From: Gymnogyps californianus
Taxonomy: Eukaryota > Chordata > Aves > Accipitriformes > Cathartidae
DNA: 64,000 nt
Direction: 5' to 3'
Assembly: GCF_018139145.2 (NCBI RefSeq)
Contig: NC_059485.1
Location: 16,925,698-16,989,697 of the forward strand
Numbering within the stretch: the stretch's first letter is position 1; each line of letters begins with the position of its first letter. Below, one piece after another: positions 1 through 11,300 of this stretch. The position numbers and the translations under genes are program-made. Below the pieces are notes generated by a model. It had not been told where the DNA came from, did not search any database, and was given only the letters and a program-made list of their open reading frames with translations.

Positions 1-1309
1 CAATTGCAGTGTACAGTTGAATCCAAATACAAACGTAATGCCTGTTACTGGTCTCTATATGCTTACTGTCACGGTGCTCGGTGCCCGCAGTCACCGGGAA
101 GGAATACGGAGGTTGAAGCCAGCTCAGGCCCTTTGCTTTCTTCAAAGTTTACTTTATTAATTGTCCAGTTTTTATACTTTGGACTCAGCCATGTATATGC
201 TCCGCCCATGCTGGTCTGGCTAGCTCAGGAAGACATTATTCTTTGTTAATTGTCTCAGGGCACCTGATGATTCACTGGTGAATCACTGTCTTATCTAAAC
301 CCAAGGTTACCCTCCGGTCTCCCTGGTGTTGAGATAAATTCAGCTTTCTTTACAATACATTCTTCCCCAAGCTCACTGTTTTTTGCCCTCCTCCACTGCG
401 GGGGTGTGCTGGTCGGGCACACTGCCCTGGACAGATTTACTGGAGAAGAAAGTCCAGGCGCTGACAAACTCCTTTCTCCAGAGTGATGTCCCCGAGAGAA
501 GCTCATTAGTGCTCAGGGTGTGCTTTGGAGGCAAATGGGATCCGCATAGCAGGGCTGGACTAATGGCGTATCTTCAAGATGGAGCAGCCTAGGAGATTGT
601 GCAGGGGGAGGTGGTTGAGGAGGGCAGTCTTCTGCACAGAAGGAAGCTGCTACTGAAGGAGTTTAAATAACGAGGAGCTCAAACTCTTGAGCTAGTGCAT
701 GTCCCTGAGTGAACAGGGGTCCACAACAGGCTCTAAGGCTCAGTGCTTGTGGTTCTGGTAGAAACAACAGAAGAATGTCATGCCTGGATCAAAAGGTGTT
801 ATGGACTATTTTGAAATGACATAATCTAGCATCAGAGCCTGTTTCCAGCCATATTATTACATTATTTTCAGACCAAGGCACAAAATCAGTCGTTTTGTCC
901 TAGATTTCCCATTAAGAGTCTCGCTCCCACCAAACATCTGCTTCTGCTAATGTAGGGAATTAAGTGATGGCAGTTTTGGGCAGCACTCCTATGGGATGTG
1001 ATGAGTGGTACAGGAATGGAGGTGAAACAATCACCATTCTGGTTGTGACTGTGAACTCCAAGCTCTGTTGGTTTGCATAACATACTGGGAATGAGGAGAA
1101 CTGTATCTTCTGGGGTTTGTATGTTGCTTGTCCCAAATGAACCTGCATGGGATTCCTAGAAGGAGCAGGAGCATTAAATGGGATAAATAGAGTGTAACAA
1201 ATAGCGTATAGAGGTATGCTTGTATTGCACGCGTAGCAGAGGTGGTTGTATTGGTGTAGGCAGCACGTTTAACACCCCAGCTTTCCAGTTGCACCTTTGG
1301 GTGCAAAGG

Positions 1310-1444
1310 AACTAGTCTGAGCCCAGGCAGGGTGAAGAGATTTGCTCCTCACTGACGTTACATGGGACTGTGGGCCTGAGCAACCCGATCTAAGTTGGGT
1401 TAAACCCCAAAGGGTCCTTCCAACCTGATTTTTTTTATTCTATG
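1310..1444 (+). mobile_element. CR1 LINE 3'-end fragment
   Basis: The segment contains the characteristic bird/reptile CR1 3' end: a 'gagcaacccgatctaa' block near 1378, then 'ggtccttccaacctgat' (about 1410-1428), a T-rich run and the terminal 'attctatgat' (1437-1446). It is a 5'-truncated, degenerate, non-coding copy in sense orientation relative to NAA60. The left boundary is approximate because only the conserved 3' part is recognisable by eye. Confidence 0.8.
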
Positions 1445-2966
1445 ATCAGACTTGAAGTAGTACCTAGGAGGTATTAAGCCAAGTATTTAAATATCTTTAA
1501 AAATTTGGCTCCTATTGCTTTGATAATGTTGCCCTAAGTCCTAGAAGCGCCTCTTTGAGATTCTTAGTAATTAATTCATGATGTTTTCAAATCCAGTCGC
1601 AATTGTATTGTATTAAATGAAAGGAGCCTGCTAACAGGGGTATCTGTGTGGAACATTCCCTGCAAGACCAGTAACCTAAAAACACAGTAAGCTTAAAATG
1701 AAACGCAGAAGGGAAATCTTTACTGCTTTGTTGGAATTAGACCTTTGGCTGGTTCAGATTGAAAGGTTTAATGTAAATCAAATCCCCAGTGCCAGATGGT
1801 GCAAGGTAGAGAGACTTACAGCTGTGAAAACTCCCACTGGCGCTTTTGAAGTGATGGTCCCCAGACAACAGCAGAGTTCGTGCCTGTTTTGAGTACAGTG
1901 ATGCTCAGTCACAGCTAACGTGCGCCTGTCCTGCATTTTGAGTAGCTCCTAAAATTCTGTCTGAGCTTTGTTTGATCCTATTTATTTACAAGTGAGAGAG
2001 GATGCCAGGTGTCATTAAAAATTTTTTTCCTGGAAATCTTGTCTTGCTGGGATTTGAGGACTGTCCACACAGAAGTCACAAACAAGGATTTGGTGGAGCA
2101 GCACCTCTGGTGAGGGTACCAGGCATAAGGAAATCCAGCTCTGGCCCGCTGTGCGTGCATGCAGATCTTGCAGGGAGTATCTGCTAGTCTGTGTTTGTGG
2201 TGAGCAGATGGTCTGCTCATGTAAAATAAAATACAGCTACTATGCATATGTCCATCACTGAAGTGCTGGGTAGGAACATGCAGCCGTAGGCAGAGGGACG
2301 TGACCTGACAACCAGAGGAAGGGCCAGCTCATGTGCCGCCTTTGCAGAGCAGACTTGTTTAGCATCGCTGCAGTTCCTCAAACCTGGCCCATGCATGGTA
2401 TGTACTTGGTAGTTGTCTGGAGGAACTTAATCTTTTCCTTCTGTGGAACGACAGCAGATAATCCTTAATAATCCAGCAGGAGTGTGCTTGAAGAAAATGC
2501 TTTGAATTCCAGAAGGTGAAAATCTTCAGCCCAAGTAAATAAGGGTCTGCACTGTTTAATGACGGAGGTGCCTGCGATACCGGGGTGGTTGGCCGTGTGT
2601 CTTTTGGGACAGTGCTTCCTGAATCGTAGGATCACTTTATAAAAATCCACTAGCCTGCCAGTGCTTGTTTTTCTTTCTTTCTTTCCTGCAGGTTTGCTTC
2701 TTTCTGTTCAGGATGAATTGATTTCAAATAGCTTTTAAATTGGAAAGTAAAAGATTTTGATGAACTTCAGTCTAGCTTTGTTTCTGCAAGTGAAGAAGAT
2801 TCCTTCACGTTGGTTTTTGTGCGAACACTAAATTTGAAGCCAGTACACCCCTTATTGGAAGTTATGTATGTATATGATTCTAGTTAGTATTCATTTAGCT
2901 TTAGTCTTAGATTACCTTGCTTTTATTCTGCCAGGAAATTCAGTGATATTTGTTTCTAGATGATAA

Positions 2967-3027
2967 AATTTTTATTTGGGATTTTCATGAGCTTATCTGG
3001 ATGGAAGTTGAAGTCCAAATAAAAATT
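2967..3027. repeat. AT-rich inverted repeat (13-bp arms)
   Basis: AATTTTTATTTGG at 2967-2979 is the exact reverse complement of CCAAATAAAAATT at 3015-3027, separated by 35 bases. The pair could form a hairpin in DNA or RNA. No target-site duplication was recognised, so I do not call it a transposon. Confidence 0.6.
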
Positions 3028-6000
3028 CATAAAACCAGCATCTTGTGATTGTTCATTGCTGAAATCCAACTCATTTTCACAGGATGCACAAGAGAGAAAC
3101 ATTGTTAAAACATGTCGAATAGTGCTGAACAAGGGAAATCTTAACTTGTTGAACCACTTGGCCAGGCTTTTGTAGGTATGGAAGTGCTCGAGGGATTTTC
3201 AAACGCATTTAAGCAGCTGCCTGCCAAATTCTAGTAAGCATCAGGCTTTATCTTGCATTTGAACACCCTGTTGGATTAAAAGTGCTGATTCTGTGTGGCT
3301 ACCTCAGTTTTTCTGGAAATATGGTATTATGTAGAGATTTTATTTTTTTTTTTTAAAGACAAGAGCTCTAAGAGGGAAAGAAAACTTCCTGCTCTTGAGA
3401 AGAGCCTGAGTTGAGGTTTCTTAGCTGTGAAGCATCTAGTTCAAGTGAAGAAACTGTCCCTGCACCTGGTAGCTAACCTAAACTCAAACCAAGACCTGCT
3501 CTTGCACGATAGGACCTGGAAGTACTCGTGGTAGAAATACGTCAGTACTCGTACTCGGCTCACTGTGCTGAGTGAACACTGATAATTCATGGAGTCCCAG
3601 CCATCGCTTGGGCTGATGCTGGAAGCTAAAGGCTCCTCTGCCTTTTAGACAGAATTGTGAAATATTGTTCTTTAGCTCATTAAAGCTAGAGCTTATTGAT
3701 GCCAAACATCTATGACATTATTTTTAAATAGTAAGGTTAGGCCTTACGATGTGCTTTAATTTAAAAATGTATGTTAAGTTGGCTTATTTAGTAATGTACT
3801 TACTATTTCTTTTCATCCAACTTCCATTACTGCTAAATATTTGTAATGAGAATTTGACAGGTTCTTCTGCAGCTACCTAATACACCTAAGGCCAAAACGT
3901 TTTGCTAGATTTGTTTCAATAGAGCAAGGCAGAAGACTAGTAGAAATGCTCAAAACCTTTATGCTTTCCTGTAGTTTTTTTTGAAATTAATTTGTTGTGT
4001 GTTAGTATCTGCAGGTCTTAGGTAGGAAAGGGAATTAAATGCTCAGTTTCTAGTTCTACTCACTGCTAACTTCGGTAGTTTGGAAAGGGGTGTCCTCAGA
4101 GCTTTTTCAAATGTTTAACTGCACGATCCTTTCATAAGCATAAAATGTTGGTTCATTTTATAATTATCATAAGCGAGTGTTTCCCATTTTGACAAAAGGG
4201 TGAGGTCACTGTGCCCCGCTGGGTGGAGAGGCAGTGGATGATGTTAACCATGCCACTTCCCAGGCCGCAGCCATCACATGAACAAATGGCTGACATCTGA
4301 GAAAAAGATATTAAAAGAAGTAAGATAACTTCACTTTGGGGTTTCAAAAATGGCTGTGGACCTCCTTCAGTTAACTGCATGTGGCTGGAGCCTACGTTTT
4401 GCTTCACAGCAACCACCGCTTGGTCTCAAAGGTCAGAACTTGGTGTTGTCGGTGTTGCAGTGGTGAGCGGAGCTATGCTGCCTCTAAACCCCTGAAGGCC
4501 CTTTTAACTTCCATTGAATCCTAGGGTTGTATTTTACACTGATACTGTTTTTTTGATTATTTCTTTATGCTTCCAAACATATCTTTTGTCCTCTAAACCC
4601 AAGCTGACTCTAAAGGTGATACTCTTGTCAGCGTGCTAGCTGAGGCTTTTGTTCAGGACTCTGGCTCTGCTAATTACAGCATGCCACAGGCTGTGCAGAG
4701 GGCCAGGACTCGGGTCTTGGGTGTTCGCCCAGATATCTGTGAAGAGCCAGAGGCTGTCACCGGGGTATGAAGGGAATTGACTTGCCTGGGATTTCTCCTC
4801 TCTTGGTCACAGCAACCACTTACCGCAGCTCCTCCAGCAGTAGAAACACCTGGCCAGGGAGGAAGGTGCACAGGTCTGCTCTCCTAAAACCTTGTGGCAG
4901 GACATGGTGCCAGGCGGGTGTCCTAAATGTTCTTTAAATGTGCAAGAGCATCCGGATTGGGTCACGTAATGCAAAGCGGATGGAGCGAGTCCCTGCAAAC
5001 ACAGCCGGTGCTGGGAAATGGCTGTCTGAATTTGAGGGGAGGGAAATTATCCTGTTCAACAAAACAGTCATGGATTACTCTTTTAAGGCTGACTTCAGCT
5101 ACAGGATAATGCATAATGCTTGCCTAGCTCTTTGAGAATATAGTGTTAAATAAACATGAACTAATCCTCACAAGAATGTGTCCTGTGCTGGCTCTGCCTC
5201 TCCTGCAGCAGCTGCTGGCTAAGTCTGCTCATAGGTCCCTGCCTTTTCTACTTATTAGCAAAAATATGGCTCTGTCATGGTGGTTTCACTTATCTCTGAT
5301 TTATTAATGCTGAGAGTATTGACTGAGAAGGAGTGTTGCCTTACAGGAGCATAGAAACTTCTCAAGAAAAATAAAATGTATGAGAAAGAGCACTGCTGTT
5401 GCAAACCTGAATGCTGCTTAATGCCCACTAATGAAGCGATGTATCGGGGCTTGGAGCTTCGGCATGGCCAAAGCGGCTCTGGCTGTATGTGCCTGCTCGC
5501 TCCTGCCTCCTCTTTTTTCCCCCTGAAGCCTATCTTACGCTACCCGAGCTTTTGCCAAGCAGTTCTGGCCTACGAACAATTTTGCCCTTGCTTAGTGATC
5601 TTGTGATGGGTCACTGCTCTGAAATGGCTCAGCAAAGGGTCTGGCAAGGGTGAGAGGAGTGCGTGGGTGGGAGGGTGGGACTGGGGTCCGCACCGCTAGC
5701 ATCAGCTACCTCAGCCAGCAGCGGTGTGGATCAGATCAGCCACAGCAAAGGAACGTGCCCTTCCTTCAGGGCCCTGTGGGGTAAAGCTGAGGCGTGTTAA
5801 AAGGTCACCAGGGGCTGGTGGTGGAGAGCGTGCTCGCTGCTGCGACAGGCTACAGATTCAAAGTCTAGCCTCAGAGGGCTTGAGCCAATTCCAGGAGTGT
5901 AAAATTAGTTTTAAAAGCAGCAAGGAGTACTGGTTTTGTGGGTCTTCTAGGTGCTTAAGTTGTTTTGAAACTAGCATCTGGACTGATTGTGAAAGCTGTA

Positions 6001-8262
6001 GGCTGTTTGGTACATATGCAGCCACAGTCCTAGAACAGGCTGTGAAATAGCTGTGATTCTTGTTAAGGACTTCTTTGGAGAAGAACAAGCAATCCATATC
6101 AATATACGGGTCCCCTCGGATGCCCTTCTCAGGGAAATATGTAGGACCAGTCACTGGGAGGAAAGCTGTGTCTGGGAAGGATCCCTTGCTTGAAGAAACC
6201 CACCCCATTTCATCTTTTTCAAGAGCTGTAGGAGAACATCCTTGGACCTCTGCTCTGTTAAAGCATTTTGCCATTCTTTCTGCCTGCATGGGAGAAGGGC
6301 TGGCAAAGATTTCTCTAGATAAGTGGACCTTAATTGTATCCTTTCTCCTGTTGATATATTGGCTGTTCGACATGTTCCAGGTTGCACACAACCTGGTGTG
6401 GTTCCTCCTTCCTCCCTGGGAGATCCAGGCCGATGCGGCATAGGGGCTTTATGTTACTGGCCGGGAGGACGGAGGGGTGGGAGCTCATGCTGCTCTAGCT
6501 AGTGCAAAGGAGTTGTACAACGTGTGTTGCAGGGAGAGTGCCAAAGTCAAGGGTGAACGTTGTTCTCGTTAGCAGTGCTAATTACCTCTCTTTCAGCACT
6601 GATGTTGAGTTCCAAGGACCTCGGCATCTGGGGACTCTCTGTTCTCTGAATATCATCACATTGTACCAACTGGGAGTTGCTCTCTACCAGTTCATCCAGG
6701 GGAATTGCAGAAGAAAGCTAGCTTATGTACCTTAAAACAGAAATTTGGGGGTGGAATGTGGATTTTGTGGCTTAGCCTGTTTTTTTTCCTAGGGGTACAG
6801 TGGAAGGAGATATTTCCAAATTTTTAGGAGAGCAATCGCGCACAGTTGTGTGCTGTCAAACACGTCAAACTGGGATCGTTGCTGTGCCTACTCCTTTTGT
6901 GCGTCTTTGCCAGTTACAGAGTGTATTACGGAGGTGGTGCAATTTTTGCGTTGAAACTGCTCAAATGGCATATCCAGTCCAGTGGGGAGTGTGTTTAAAT
7001 CTGTTCCTTCTCAAGTCTCTGAGCTTCAAAGCAAGAGCACTGGAGAGCTGAGCATCCCTTTCAGCAGGGAGACATACACAAGCGCTGCTGTGTGCAGCTT
7101 TTTCCTTGTAACTCGGCATTTTGAAACCAAGATTTGAGACTCTCAAAATTGGGAAAAGAAAGTAAAAACAAAAACAAATGACTTTTTAAATTAAGGGTGG
7201 TGAGGGTTTTTTCTTTGCGTCCTGGTCTCGTTCTTTGACCTGGGACTAGGAGGGCTGGAGTGAGAGAGACAAAGCTGTGGATGGAGAACTGCAGGTGGCC
7301 CGTGAAAGGGAACCGAGTCCTGCAGCTGCCCTGTCTCTGCCTGCCTGGTTTGCTCTGTGTGCAGTGTCTCACAGAGGGCTTTGTCCTGCCTAAAGCCTGT
7401 TCTCAAGATCTGTTCTTCATTCATGCATCTGCGCTACAAATGCTTTTACAACCACTTTAGTTATTGCTTGCTTCTTTCCCTCTGGTACCTTGTTAAAAAA
7501 GGCTGAAGACATTGGAGTAAGTGACCTGTATGTAGTTAGCCAGGAATGTGGTAGTGCTATGGTGAAAGAAAAGGGTATCTTGGGATTTCTGTATTTGAAT
7601 GCTCTCTGCTGGGCTGGAAAGCCAGCCCTCGTGGAGTCGTAGCACGAGGGAATGAGGGGAAATGAAACTAGATCTCATTTCACCAGCGTAAGTTAAACAA
7701 AATTAACATCTTAAAGCATTTGAATCCTCTGCATATGTACTAACTGGAGATGACGCGATTGTGTAAGAGGACTTTATAAATCTTCTTCTAGCAGTGCTTC
7801 CTTTTTAAGCTGTTTATTCAGTTTTGTTTGAACAAAATGTTGGTCCTGCATAGAGATTTGAAGAGCTCTATGCATCATAAGGTACGCTTGGCACATTGTT
7901 GGCTTATTTAATGCAGTATCCTGAGCTCTTTTTGGAAGTGGTTGGCGCCACATGCTCCTTCACATGCAGCGTCACTGGACTGTGCTCGCAGGGAGCACGG
8001 TGTGTGCAGATGCAGGGCTGGTGGGGTGGGTCAGGCTGACAAGCGAGCTGTGCTTAACCTGTGGGCAACAGGGCTTCGAGTTGCTCCTCGGGTTAGTGTT
8101 GCCATCTTTTGCTTCATCTCTCTTGAACTCGTTCTGCCAGGAAGAACAACTTTATTGATACTGAGAACTTCCTGCTGCCTTTACGCAGATGCCTGACTGA
8201 AGCTGAGTGTCAGAATCTGTGCTTCACCGTTCCTAATGTGCTTTCTTTTCTTGCAGGCGTGA

Positions 8263-8372
8263 ATGACAGAGGAGGTGCCCCCGACTGCACTTACGGACGT
8301 AAACTTGCGTCTTCTCTGCCACGATGACATAGACACAGTGAAACAGCTCTGTGGCGACTGGTTCCCAATAGA
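8263..8372 (+). CDS. NAA60: NAA60 first coding exon
   Basis: Encodes residues 1-36 and two bases of the Glu37 codon, including LCHDDIDTVKQLCGDWFPI. The exon begins at 8257 after a CAG acceptor. Its donor is GTACGT at 8373. This junction joins in frame to the next exon, giving I-E-Y-P-D as in the family. Confidence 0.95.
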
Positions 8373-11300
8373 GTACGTTACCAGTTTGGGGGGTGAGATG
8401 GTGGGGATCTAGAAACAAATGGTGTGAACCTGCACTGGTCCAGTTCAGAGCTGACACCAAAGGCTCTGCAGCCATCTGGACTGTTGCTAAGACAGCAGGA
8501 GGTTCTGAATCTTTTACACACTGTGGTGGTGTTCCTGTTAATGGCCCATTGCTGCCTGTCCTGCAGGGTCCTAACGTCACCAGAAAGTTCCTGTATGCAG
8601 ATTTTGGCAGAAAAAATGGGCTTTGTAATTAAGGGGATGGATCAGCTTCTTGGGAAAGACTGTGTATGAGATGGGGAAAGGAGCACACCTCCAGGAAAAA
8701 GGACAGCATCCCTGTGCTTGTGAAAGAAGGTTGTGTTCTGGAGTGTGTGCGCCAAGAAAGCACCCTCAGAGCTGAACCAAATCGACACAGAGCAACTGTT
8801 CCTAAAGGACTGTCTTTCTGAATGTCCCAGGGGCAGACTGAACAGTACTTGCCTGTGTACTCAGGATCACTGTTGCTCCCAAAGCTCTGGCAAAGATCTG
8901 GCTTAAAGCTGATCTCGGTCTGTCCCAGGTCAGTTCCCCAGGCCCCCATTTAGTAAACACTTGTGTCTGCACAAGCATGGGAATAAGGAGCTTTTCTGGG
9001 GGACAGTGGTAGCCTTCTGGCTTAAAGCATCCAGGGAAACTACAGCTGTAGATTTCAAGGATTTTTTTTCTTCAGCTTTGTTGAGAAGGTTTATAGAGAA
9101 TTTTAGCGGATTATAATTAAGATTGCATAAAATGTAACAAACCAGCAAAAGCATTCATAATATTTTGAATTTGTAGATTTCTTTTAAACACAAGGCATGC
9201 TGAACTCTCACTTTGAAATAAATTAGTGTACGCTAGTTTCCCTTTAGTAGCTCCAGAAGGGGGAGGAGAGCTGGAGGCTGGTGATGTGATTTTTTTGTAC
9301 CAATATGCAGTATTTTTTTCACATGTGTATCAAATTAATGAGATCCTTACGCTCTTAGAAGAGGGCAGATGGATCTGGCATTTAAAAATAACTTGCTAAA
9401 GATGGAAGTGAGAGCTCTGGGCAATGAATGTAAAATGAAAATGTGGTTGTTTTAGCAAGGCAGGAGGCCATTACATGAGCAGCCTGCATTGCTGCTTAGA
9501 TGCAATTGAAAGAAACCATGCTACCAAATGGGGTACAGCAGCTGTTTGATGTTCATTGGTACCATACAACAGTTAAGACAGGAAAGGTGAATAACTTCCT
9601 AACCCAGATTTCATGGAATAAGCTAAATTAGTAGCATAGAAAGAGCTTTAGATTGACATGTGGCTGAGCTACTTGGCTGTATGTCTTTGCAGAAGACAGC
9701 CCTTTCAGTAGTACAGCTTCCCACCCGTAGTCTTGTGTAAAATCCATTGGCCTGCAGTTCCAGTGACTGGCATTTAAAGGTGTTGCTGCCCATTTCCAGC
9801 TGAGCAGCATCTCGGCACAACGTTGGCTGTGGCGCTGCCTGCTCCCGTGGGCTCTGTGTCCCCAAACGTTCCTGTTTTTTCTTCCTTCCCAGGTACCCTG
9901 ACTCATGGTACCGAGATATCACTTCCAACAAGAAGTTCTTTTCCCTCGCAGCCACATATAGAGGCTCCATCGTGGGAATGATAGTGGCAGAGATCAAGAG
10001 CAGAACAAAGGTGCATAAAGAGGTATGCTACTAAACTGTGCTTCAGTGTGAGATGGTCCACCTCTTGCCATGGTTAACTGCGATGGAACCTGTTTGGGGT
10101 ATTTTTTTGTCCCCCTCCATCCAGACACTTATAAGAGCGATCCTGAGTTAATTTAAGAAACCAAGAACATGCCAGTTTCCAGCTAATGGAGCATGGGTGG
10201 TGGGATGTGTCTGAACACGGGGGCTGCTGAGCAGCCTGGTACCACGAAGTCTCTTCCTGCTGGGGCTAGGCAGCTGTGGTCCGATGGGAAGCTTGCTGCC
10301 TGATGTGCTGTGCGGAGAGATCGGATCATGCAGGCGTAATCCAAAAGAGACTGCGTAGCAGGCCATTTCACTGCTGCCTGGCTGTTTTCAGTGTGCCTGG
10401 TCATCGCTGGTGACAGGTATGCACGGCTGTGGGAGAACAAACCTCTTCCTTTCTTATGTAAGACTTGAACTTCCTTAGCTGTGCTGGGCAAGTCACTCCT
10501 GTGACTTCCCTGCAGAAACTCCTTCATTTACACGGTCACTGTCTCGAACACAAAGCAGAGGTAACCAATCTGCAGAAAGCTCGGGCTTCAGGGATAACAG
10601 AGCTTGGAGGCCAGGAGAGACAACGCAGTACAGCAGCGAGGTGAAGAAGAGATGGTCACTGAAGACAGTATGGGAAAAGACCACTGGGTTAGTGTAGGGA
10701 AAACAGCATAGGCAAGTGGATTAAAAAAAAGCAGGGGCAATGCAGAGAGGGCATAACTTCTTAAAGGCCATCAGTGTTATGATTAAACAATAATCTTAAC
10801 ATTCATAGGAACAGAGAGCATTGAGTGGCACGGCTCTCTTCACTCTAGCTATCTGGCTTCACCTCAAAGCTAGTCAAAGTCAGAAACTGCATCTTCAGCA
10901 ACTCTAACAAAAGGCTCTTGTTCCAGCCAAGCTGAAAGCCAGGGGCTTATTCAGACACTGCTCCAGGCGACTGAGCCTGTAGAACATGCTCCTTGTCCTC
11001 TACAGCACTACAGAGATCTCCAGCTGACACGAAGCTCCGATGGAGCATGCAGGCAATAAAGACTGTTGCTGGATTGATCTAGACACTGATGGGTAACTCC
11101 AGAATTGGCACTTTGAATCCCTCCTGGTAAAGAATGCAAATATATTCTATCCCTAAGCCCACAAATAATGTATATCGTAAGGAAACATCATGATTTGTGT
11201 TCTGCGTCTGGGAAGATGATATGAAAGTAGGAATAACCCCTAAGGGACCATGCTTGGATTTTTTAACTCCCCACGTCCTTTCCAGAAGCTTCAGTTAAGA

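Larger units (their letters stand above)
1..8256. other. NAA60 upstream intron or 5' flank, no supported gene
   Basis: AT-rich, CpG-poor sequence ending in a good polypyrimidine tract and CAG acceptor (8251-8256) just before the NAA60 start codon. Since the acceptor lies only 6 bases before the ATG, at least one 5' UTR exon must lie further left, inside or outside the window; I could not place it. Open frames here are short or lack recognisable domains. The only repeats seen are a CR1 tail near 1310-1444 and an AT-rich inverted repeat near 2967-3027. No CpG island that would mark a promoter was seen. Confidence 0.6.

Noticed and set aside
6240..6320. Plus-strand CMGEGLAK string resembling the haem-binding region of a cytochrome P450
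   Set aside because: Only about eight residues match. The sequences before and after show no P450 similarity, and the conserved motif before the cysteine is absent, so chance is more likely than a pseudogene.
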